NCBI GenBank assembly: GCA_003511465.1
Contig: DOID01000113.1
Coordinates: forward strand, 50,168 to 63,568
Reading direction: 5' to 3'
Length of the DNA: 13,401 bases
Source: Bacillota bacterium
Lineage (GTDB): Bacteria > Bacillota > UBA4882 > UBA10575
Made by a program: the position numbers and the translations under genes. The notes under the pieces are model-generated. The model saw only the letters and a list, made by a program, of their open reading frames with translations, did not search any database and was not told the origin of the DNA. Below, one piece after another: positions 8,089 through 13,401 of the stretch (positions are counted from its first letter, which is position 1; the number at the start of each line of letters is the position of its first letter).

Positions 8089-9954
8089 ATGAAATCAAAA
8101 GTTTGGTTATGGATTGTTATTGCGATTGTAGTGATCGGCGCTGGAGTATTGATCTGGACCGGTCAAAAACCCGCGAAAGAAGCCGGAGTGGTCGAAACAG
8201 CCAGCTTTAATCCGAATATTTTTGTGTATGTTGGCGCTGGTGACGCGGAAACCCTTGATCCGTCTAAAGCATATGATACGGCTAGTTCGGAAATTATTTT
8301 TCAGTACTATGATAACTTACTGGCCTATAAAGAGGGTAGCCTCAGCGAATTCCAGCCCATGCTGGCGACCGAAGTCCCGAGTGTGGAGAATGGTTTAATT
8401 TCTGCCGACGGGAAAACTTATACTTTCCCGATCCGGAAAGGGGTTAAGTTCCATAACGGTGCTGAAATGACTCCCGCTGATGTGGAATATACCTTTGAAC
8501 GGAATATCTTTGCCGATCCGGTCGGCGGCCCAATGTGGATGCTGATCGAGCCGATCTTTGGGAAGGCTTCCATTGAAGACCTGGCTTGCGAAATCGCGGG
8601 CATCGATTCCTTTGATAAGGTGGATGCGGCTGGTTTATTAAAAACAGCCAAACGGGTGATGGATGCGATCAAAGTCGACGGTGACAATGTCGTCATCAAT
8701 CTGGTTAAACCCTATCCGCCGTTCTTGGCGATTCTGGCCCGCAATTCCAGCTGGACAGCGATTATCAACAAACAATGGATGATCGACAACGGTGCCTGGG
8801 ATGGCAAAGCCGAAACCTGGACCAAATGGCACAACCTGCAAACGGAAGAGCAGGTCCTGTTTGAAACAGCCATGGGGACCGGCCCTTACAAGCAAGTGGA
8901 GTGGGACCGCAGTAACAGTCGGCATACCCTGGAAGCCCATGCTGATTACTGGCAAGGACCGGCAGCCATCAAGACCGTCATCGTGAATAACGGTGTGACT
9001 GAGTTTAACACCAGAAAACTGATGTTACAAAGAGGCGAGGCCGACGCCATTTACGTGCCGGTTGAGAACTCGCCGCAGATTGAGGGGACGGAAGGTGTGG
9101 AACTGATCCGCAACCTGCCGCGGCTCAATAATGTCTGCGCGATTTTTAACCAAGAAATTAATGCAATCGACAATGAATTCGTCGGCAGCGGCAAACTTGA
9201 CGGTAACGGGATTCCGGCCGATTTCTTCTCGGATGTTAACATCCGTCGGGCGTTCAGCTATGCCTTTGATTATGATTCCTTTATTGAAGAAGTGGTTTTA
9301 GGTGAAGCTTCCATTCCGTACGGTGTTATTCCGGTCGGACTTAGCGATTTCTTTGATACCAAGGGATTCCAGTATAGCTATGACCTGAAAAAGGCTGAAG
9401 AGCACTTTAAGAAAGCCTTTAACGGCGAGGTTTGGGAGAAAGGCTTTAAAGTTACTTTAGTCTGGAATATCCCGAACACCACCAGAAAGACGGCTTGCGA
9501 AATCCTGGAGGCCGGGATTGAGAAGATCAACCCCAAATTCCAGGTGGAAGTGCAGGGAATGGAGTGGGCGACCATGCTGCCGCGGCGCCGGGAAGGACGC
9601 CTGCCGATGGTCTTCATTGGTTGGCTGGCCGACTACGCTGACCCGCATAACTTTGTCTATCCGTACCTGCACAGCAAGGGCGATTTCATGAGCTTCACCG
9701 GGGACAAGGGACGCGCTTTTGCCGCCGCCGAGTTTGATACGTTGGTTAATGCCGGGATTAATGAGACTGATCCGGAAAAACGGGTCGAAATCTATACGGA
9801 GCTTCAGAAGAAATCGGCGGATCTGGCTCCCCATCTAATCCTGTACGATGCTTATGACCGTAGAGCGCACAGAGATTGGGTAAAAGGGTTTGTCTTTGAT
9901 CCGATTTGCCCAGCCCAGTATGATTTCTATGCCCTTTCCAAGAGCTTGAAATAA
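8089..9954 (+). CDS. Extracytoplasmic solute-binding protein, family 5 (OppA/DppA-like)
   Basis: This protein should capture the substrate outside the cytoplasmic membrane and deliver it to the permeases encoded downstream. Residues 1-23 form a basic start (MKSK) and a hydrophobic segment, so it is exported or membrane-anchored. The mature part has the family 5 layout: an LDPSKAYDTAS motif (57-66) near the N-terminus and the signature block around FPIRKGVKFHNGAEMTPADV (113-132). The typical C-terminal section also fits. At 621 residues it is at the long end for the family. The frame is open back to TTG 8047, but ATG 8089 is preferred because GGAGGTG precedes it and the signal segment starts there. 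There is no lipobox cysteine after the hydrophobic segment, unlike most Gram-positive binding proteins. Peptide is the default substrate guess; oligosaccharide is possible. Confidence 0.9.
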   Translation: MKSKVWLWIVIAIVVIGAGVLIWTGQKPAKEAGVVETASFNPNIFVYVGAGDAETLDPSKAYDTASSEIIFQYYDNLLAYKEGSLSEFQPMLATEVPSVENGLISADGKTYTFPIRKGVKFHNGAEMTPADVEYTFERNIFADPVGGPMWMLIEPIFGKASIEDLACEIAGIDSFDKVDAAGLLKTAKRVMDAIKVDGDNVVINLVKPYPPFLAILARNSSWTAIINKQWMIDNGAWDGKAETWTKWHNLQTEEQVLFETAMGTGPYKQVEWDRSNSRHTLEAHADYWQGPAAIKTVIVNNGVTEFNTRKLMLQRGEADAIYVPVENSPQIEGTEGVELIRNLPRLNNVCAIFNQEINAIDNEFVGSGKLDGNGIPADFFSDVNIRRAFSYAFDYDSFIEEVVLGEASIPYGVIPVGLSDFFDTKGFQYSYDLKKAEEHFKKAFNGEVWEKGFKVTLVWNIPNTTRKTACEILEAGIEKINPKFQVEVQGMEWATMLPRRREGRLPMVFIGWLADYADPHNFVYPYLHSKGDFMSFTGDKGRAFAAAEFDTLVNAGINETDPEKRVEIYTELQKKSADLAPHLILYDAYDRRAHRDWVKGFVFDPICPAQYDFYALSKSLK

Positions 9955-9996
9955 CAATGCTTGGAGCGGGATAGACTAAAAAACCATTCGTGGGAT

Positions 9997-10031
9997 GAGC
10001 GGGGGCGGGGGAACCTCCCGTTCCCGTTCTC
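9997..10031 (+). other. GC-rich intercistronic hairpin between binding protein and permease genes
   Basis: The run GAG-CGGG-GG-CGGG (9997-10009) can pair with CCCG-TT-CCCG-TT-CTC (10017-10031). This gives about 13 pairs, counting two G-T wobbles and one two-base bulge, around a short loop. No T tract follows (next bases are TATTACTTC). It is therefore more likely an mRNA-stabilising or partial attenuation element than a full terminator. Such hairpins often keep binding-protein mRNA more abundant than permease mRNA. Confidence 0.65.
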
Positions 10032-10059
10032 TATTACTTCAAATCGGTAGGTGTAGCAG

Positions 10060-11091
10060 ATGCTCTCTTATATTGTACGGCGCTTGATGTTTTTGCCGGT
10101 GGTGCTCATTGGCATTACCATTTTGATCTTTGCGTTAATCAGCACCCTGGGACCATGGACCCTAGTGGCGACTTTTATTCCTTCCCCTGATGCAGAACGC
10201 CACGTTGATCTAGAAGGAATCATTCAGAAATATCATTTGGATGATCCGCCCCTCAAAATGTATATGCGGTGGTTAAATAACCTCTTCCATGGGAACCTGG
10301 GTTGGTCCCAATCCAGCCATATGACAGTCGCGGAAGCAATCGGCAACCGTTTTCCGGCTACTTTGGAATTGACTCTGTTTGCGGTGATCCCTGTTATTAT
10401 CGGGGGGATTGCTTTAGGGGTCATATCAGCGGTACATCATAATAAACCGATTGACCATACCACCCGGATTATCTCGATTGGTCTGTGGTCGCTCCCCGAC
10501 TTTGTGTTGGGACTGGCGGTCTTAATGGTTGGTTATGGCATTTTGGGCTGGTTTCCGCCCGGACGACTGAGCTCCTGGGCTGAATTGGAGGTCTTAAGTG
10601 ATTCGTTCCGGTCGTTTACCGGCATGTACACGCTGGATTCCCTGCTGAATTTGCGATTCGATATTTTTTGGAATGCTCTCCGCCATATTATCGGCCCCGT
10701 CTTTACCTTGGCCTGTCTCTGGTGGGCATTTATGTTACGGATTACCCGTTCCAGTATGTTGGATGTGCTAAATCAGGATTATGTCCGGACCGCTCGGGCC
10801 AAAGGTTTAGCCGAGAAAGATGTGATTAAACGTCACGCCTTAGGTAATGCTTTGATTCCGGTGACCACAGTTGCCAGTAATATGCTCCTGGGTTTGTTGG
10901 GTGGCGTGATGATTGTCGAAACGGTCTTTAATTACCCGGGATTGGGGCTTTTGACCTCAACGGCGGCGACTCGGTTGGATGTGCCGTGTGTCGTCGGGGT
11001 AGCGCTCTTTTACGCCATCATCTTAGTCTTGGTTAACTTAGTGGTGGATATCTTATATTCGGTGATTGACCCCAGAGTACGATTGGAGTAG
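10060..11091 (+). CDS. Peptide-type ABC importer permease (OppB/DppB-like)
   Basis: This is the first membrane-spanning subunit, forming half of the transport channel. The 343 residues start with the standard family opening (MLSYIVRRL, helix about 10-30). An extracytoplasmic stretch (about 40-95) follows, including the HLDDPP and GNLGWS landmarks, then about five more membrane helices. The cytoplasmic EAA coupling loop, which docks on the ATPases, is at about 240-267 (DYVRTARAKGL followed by HALGNALIP). The C-terminus ends with the family's YSVIDPRVRL. The ATG at 10060 has TAGGTG (10048-10053) six bases upstream. The companion permease begins seven bases after the stop. Confidence 0.94.
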   Translation: MLSYIVRRLMFLPVVLIGITILIFALISTLGPWTLVATFIPSPDAERHVDLEGIIQKYHLDDPPLKMYMRWLNNLFHGNLGWSQSSHMTVAEAIGNRFPATLELTLFAVIPVIIGGIALGVISAVHHNKPIDHTTRIISIGLWSLPDFVLGLAVLMVGYGILGWFPPGRLSSWAELEVLSDSFRSFTGMYTLDSLLNLRFDIFWNALRHIIGPVFTLACLWWAFMLRITRSSMLDVLNQDYVRTARAKGLAEKDVIKRHALGNALIPVTTVASNMLLGLLGGVMIVETVFNYPGLGLLTSTAATRLDVPCVVGVALFYAIILVLVNLVVDILYSVIDPRVRLE

Positions 11092-11098
11092 GTGTAAA

Positions 11099-11965
11099 AT
11101 GGAAATTCTCAGACGACTTGTAAAAAACCGTATTTCCCTGCTTGGCCTCGTCTTATTAATAATATTTGTGCTGATTGCGATTTTAGCTCCATGGCTCGCG
11201 CCTACGGAACACGAAGATCCCTACCGGATTCCACGACGCGGTTGGACTTTAGAACCGACTCCTCCTTCAGCTGAATACCCCTTGGGGTTAACCCAAGGCC
11301 AGTACGATATCTATTATGGAATCATCTGGGGAACACGTACGGCCTTCCGTGTTGGAATTATTGTGATTACTTTCCGTGCCTTAATCGGGATCCTGCTTGG
11401 CTCGATCTCTGCGTACTATGGCGGATTATTGGATGAAATTTTGATGCGGTTTACCGACATCTTTATGAGTTTCCCCTATTTAATCGGGGTCGTGGTCTTT
11501 GTCTCCATCTTTGGACCAGGTTTGAATAATGTAATGATTCCATTGATTGCACTGGGCTGGATGCCGTATGCCCGGATGATCCGCGGTAATATCCTAGCGA
11601 TTAAACAAGAAGAATACGTCATGGCCGCTCAAGCCATCGGGGTTAGCGACTTGAAGATTATTACCCGTCATATTCTCCCTAATTCCATCTTCCCGGTGCT
11701 CATTCAGGCTTCGATGCAGATTGGCTCGATTGTAATTAGTGTCTCTGCCTTAAGCTTTCTTGGTCTTGGCGCGCCGGAAGGTTATGCCGACTGGGGACAG
11801 ATGCTTTCTTTTGCCCGAAACTGGATGTTAGGGGAACAGGGCAATGTCCTTAAATACTGGTTTACCGTTGCTTATCCCGGCATGGCGATGGTTCTTTTTG
11901 TCCTTTCCTGGAACTTGATTGGTGATGCATTCCGGGACATCATGGACCCCCGAATCCAAGCCTGA
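11099..11965 (+). CDS. Peptide-type ABC importer permease (OppC/DppC-like)
   Basis: This is the second membrane subunit, pairing with the preceding OppB-like protein. The 288 residues show the N-terminal OppC helix (about 12-34), a short external segment, then about five helices. The EAA loop is at about 172-199 (EEYVMAAQAIG followed by HILPNSIFP), and the ending DPRIQ fits the family. The ATG at 11099 is chosen over the upstream TTG at 11066 because GGAGTAGGTG (11085-11094) precedes it and the family N-terminus begins there. The usual PLGTD-x-x-GRD motif before the second helix reads PLGLTQGQYD (61-70), so this protein belongs to a divergent branch. It is the last gene of the transporter operon, ahead of an intrinsic terminator. 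Confidence 0.94.
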   Translation: MEILRRLVKNRISLLGLVLLIIFVLIAILAPWLAPTEHEDPYRIPRRGWTLEPTPPSAEYPLGLTQGQYDIYYGIIWGTRTAFRVGIIVITFRALIGILLGSISAYYGGLLDEILMRFTDIFMSFPYLIGVVVFVSIFGPGLNNVMIPLIALGWMPYARMIRGNILAIKQEEYVMAAQAIGVSDLKIITRHILPNSIFPVLIQASMQIGSIVISVSALSFLGLGAPEGYADWGQMLSFARNWMLGEQGNVLKYWFTVAYPGMAMVLFVLSWNLIGDAFRDIMDPRIQA

Positions 11966-12003
11966 AGAAACTGAAAACAGCCGTTCTTTTAAGAAAGCTT
12001 TAT

Positions 12004-12041
12004 GCGTTGTATCCATCAATCCTTAAATTTAATAACAACGC
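12004..12041 (+). repeat. Seven-base inverted repeat after the transporter operon
   Basis: GCGTTGT (12004-12010) and ACAACGC (12035-12041) are exact inverted copies separated by a 24-base AT-rich spacer. The following A run rules out a plus-strand terminator. It may be a minor 3' end structure or chance. Confidence 0.35.
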
Positions 12042-12071
12042 AAAAAGCCCGAGGAAGAAAGGATGGTATAG

Positions 12072-12101
12072 AAAAAAACCCGCTCCCGTAGCGGGTTTTT
12101 T
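12072..12101 (+). terminator. Intrinsic terminator of the transporter operon
   Basis: CCCGCT (12079-12084) pairs with AGCGGG (12090-12095) around a CCCGT loop. Seven A residues (12072-12078) lie before it and six T residues (12096-12101) after it, so the stem can extend and the element could work in both directions. It lies 106 bases after the oppC-like stop and isolates the importer from the hydrolase gene. Confidence 0.92.
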
Positions 12102-12164
12102 GCGCGAGATTTATACATAGTTCGCCCCTTTTCCGGTAAGGATAAGAGGGAAACGGAGGGGATC

Positions 12165-12770
12165 ATGATGCACAAAAAAAGTTGGATGATCTTGTTTGCG
12201 TTCCTCTTGGTGGCGATCCTAACCACGGTATCCTATGCTAATTGGACCTATACGGTAAGGCGGGGAGATACCTTAGACTCAATTTCGCGTCGGGTTGGGG
12301 TAAGCCTCGCTCAATTACGTAGTTGGAACGGTTTATGGAGCAATCACCTGCGGGTCGGGCAAAGAATAACCATCCCGACGCAGACTAGTACCGCCAGTAA
12401 CCGAGGGGGGTCGCGCGCCGGGGTGGACCGTTATTTACTGGCGCGGCTCGTTCATGCCGAAGCTGGAGCCGAGCCCTACAGTGGGAAAGTGGCAGTGGCC
12501 GCGGTGATCTTAAACCGGGTTGAAAGCCCCAAATTTCCTAACACCTTGGCTGGTGTTGTTTATCAACCTTTGGCTTTTGAGTCTGTAGCTAATGGCCGGG
12601 TCTATACCAACCCCAATAGTGATTCGATTAAAGCGGCCGGTGATGCGATTAACGGGTGGGATCCGACTGGTGGCTCCTTGTTTTTTTGGAACCCGTCCAA
12701 GCCGGTTAACCGGTGGATCTGGTCGCGGCGTATTACGGCCAAAATTGGCAAACATGTCTTTGGCTTTTGA
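12165..12770 (+). CDS. Exported LysM cell wall hydrolase, SleB/CwlJ (Hydrolase_2) type
   Basis: This is a predicted peptidoglycan hydrolase acting outside the cytoplasmic membrane or in the spore cortex. The 201 residues carry a signal peptide (basic MMHKK, hydrophobic core about 6-22, likely cleavage after SYA at 25). A single LysM peptidoglycan-binding domain follows (about 29-71, with YTVRRGDTLDSIS and RVGQRITIP). The catalytic domain (about 90-201) has the HAEAGAEP motif with likely catalytic E99, then AAVILNRV and the family ending GKHVF. SleB proper usually carries a PG_binding_1 domain, so equating this with SleB would go too far. GGAGGGG (12155-12161) precedes two adjacent ATGs at 12165 and 12168; the second has the more usual spacing. 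The protein points to a sporulating organism, but a vegetative wall role is also possible. Confidence 0.88.
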   Translation: MMHKKSWMILFAFLLVAILTTVSYANWTYTVRRGDTLDSISRRVGVSLAQLRSWNGLWSNHLRVGQRITIPTQTSTASNRGGSRAGVDRYLLARLVHAEAGAEPYSGKVAVAAVILNRVESPKFPNTLAGVVYQPLAFESVANGRVYTNPNSDSIKAAGDAINGWDPTGGSLFFWNPSKPVNRWIWSRRITAKIGKHVFGF

Positions 12771-12826
12771 ATTCTGCGAAATTACCGCCTTTCGGGGTTG
12801 ACAGACTAAAAACGAGGGGTGAGATC

Positions 12827-13180
12827 TTGAACTGGAACAGTTTACTCCTGCGGTCGACAATGGGGTTTATCATCTTATTCTTTTTGGGATATCTGGTACC
12901 GGGATTGTCCGCTTTGACAATTACCCATTTAATCATCGTCAGCCTACTGCTGGCTTTCTTGTCTACCGTTGGGGAGAATATAATCATCGCGGATACCCGC
13001 GCTAAAAAAAGCATCCTATTATTGGTGGTTTCTGCCGTAACAGTTTACTTTTATGCGTGGGTGATTGTCGGGACACGTCTACCGGTGGTCAGTGTGTTGC
13101 TAACCACAGCTTTAATTACCCTTCTTGACCATCTCTTTACAGCCCAAAATGAAAACAGCGTAACAGTAGAAGAGGAATAA
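12827..13180 (+). CDS. Small integral membrane protein of unknown function
   Basis: I do not recognise this 117-residue protein with confidence. Four hydrophobic segments are visible (about 8-25, 29-48, 62-82, 86-104). A short charged loop (ADTRAKK, 55-61) lies between the second and third, and the C-terminal tail is acidic (ending EEE). The layout recalls the YndM/DUF2512 membrane proteins of spore formers, but that is only a suggestion. The frame is open back to 12713 inside the hydrolase gene. The start chosen is TTG 12827, because GAGGGGTGAG (12814-12823) lies just before it and the upstream part reads as out-of-frame hydrolase sequence. It follows the hydrolase by 56 bases with no terminator seen between, so they may be cotranscribed. 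Confidence 0.75.
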   Translation: MNWNSLLLRSTMGFIILFFLGYLVPGLSALTITHLIIVSLLLAFLSTVGENIIIADTRAKKSILLLVVSAVTVYFYAWVIVGTRLPVVSVLLTTALITLLDHLFTAQNENSVTVEEE

Positions 13181-13226
13181 GCGAAGAAGGAAACGGGCAT
13201 TACCAGGAATAGCCAGAAAGAAACAC

Positions 13227-13255
13227 TTGATCCTAGCGAGTTTTTCTTATAGAAT
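13227..13255 (+). promoter_or_regulatory. Sigma-A promoter for the 6S-like RNA
   Basis: TTGATC (13227-13232, four of six) and TAGAAT (13250-13255, five of six) are separated by exactly 17 bases. This is the optimal arrangement for housekeeping RNA polymerase. The predicted start is near 13262. No open reading frame with a ribosome site begins just downstream, and the next sequence is structured, so the promoter most likely drives a non-coding RNA or a long leader. Confidence 0.65.
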
Positions 13256-13261
13256 AAATAT

Positions 13262-13401
13262 GTTACAAAACGAGTAAAGCATCAACTTCTGGGATATGCG
13301 ACGGTCTGCTTTTTGAACCTACAGTTGGAAGCAGGGAGATCTAGATTAAACGATGGATACCAAGCCTCGCCAAGACAGAGGAAGGTAGAAGTGTTTATGC
13401 G
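13262..13401 (+). ncRNA. ssrS: Structured RNA resembling 6S RNA (ssrS), 3' end outside window
   Basis: The region after the promoter folds in a 6S-like way. GCAT and ACTTCT (13279-13282, 13285-13290) near the 5' end pair with AGAAGT and ATGC (13387-13392, 13397-13400) near the window end, forming a long closing stem with an internal loop. Inside it, CTGCTT (13306-13311) pairs with AAGCAG (13329-13334) around a loop containing TTGAACCTACAG, a string I associate from memory with Firmicutes 6S RNAs. CCTC (13365-13368) with GAGG (13378-13381) makes a small 3' side hairpin. 6S RNA mimics an open promoter and binds the sigma-A holoenzyme. At 140 visible bases and the usual length near 190, the RNA would end outside the window. 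It could instead be a structured mRNA leader. Confidence 0.5.

Noticed and set aside
12102..12164. Possible sporulation sigma-E or sigma-G promoter before the hydrolase gene (TATACATA near 12111-12118).
   Set aside because: No paired element at the right spacing could be matched to either consensus.
12798..12826. A perfect TTGACA at 12798-12803 before the small membrane protein gene.
   Set aside because: No -10-like hexamer occurs at 16-18 bases; the position holds GAGATC next to the ribosome site.
1..13401. CRISPR array, insertion sequence, prophage, toxin-antitoxin or defence island.
   Set aside because: No spaced direct repeats, transposase motifs, terminal inverted repeats or defence gene families were seen. 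All larger genes have clear housekeeping, transport or wall functions. The other long frames on either strand are shadows of these genes.

Overview
The window looks like a chromosome segment of a spore-forming member of the Bacillota (Firmicutes). The evidence is the ligA-gatC-gatA-gatB order, strong AGGAGG-type ribosome binding sites, TTG starts, intrinsic terminators with U tracts, and a LysM plus SleB/CwlJ-type cell wall hydrolase of the kind found in spore formers. The solute-binding protein has no lipobox, which would suit a diderm Firmicutes lineage such as Limnochordia or Halanaerobiales. That placement is a guess and not a result. No mobile element, CRISPR array, phage gene or defence locus was seen.

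Layout. Positions 1-95 hold the 3' part of a tRNA-Arg (anticodon CCG) and its terminator. A sigma-A type promoter at 124-151 precedes a tight housekeeping operon (250-5579): NAD-dependent DNA ligase, then the three subunits of the tRNA-dependent amidotransferase GatCAB. A weak hairpin terminator follows in a 305-base leader-like gap (5580-5884). Next comes a complete peptide/nickel-family ABC importer in the less usual order ATPase-ATPase-binding protein-permease-permease (5885-11965). It has a strong GC-rich hairpin between the binding protein and permease genes and an intrinsic terminator at 12072-12101. A predicted exported LysM cell wall hydrolase (12165-12770) and a small four-helix membrane protein (12827-13180) follow. 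The right end carries a well-formed sigma-A promoter (13227-13255) in front of a structured, apparently non-coding transcript that resembles Firmicutes 6S RNA and runs off the window.

How the genes work together. LigA seals nicks in replication and repair. GatCAB converts misacylated Glu-tRNA(Gln), and in many bacteria Asp-tRNA(Asn), to the correct aminoacyl-tRNA. The five-gene importer forms one complex: an extracytoplasmic binding protein, two membrane permeases and two ATPases. It probably takes up oligopeptides or, as in some thermophiles, oligosaccharides. The substrate cannot be read from sequence alone.

Most of the window is ordinary core genome. I did not find convincing evidence of an undescribed system. 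The items most worth checking are the 6S-like RNA, the binding protein without a lipobox, the permease with an altered family motif, and the untranslated structures around the transporter operon.
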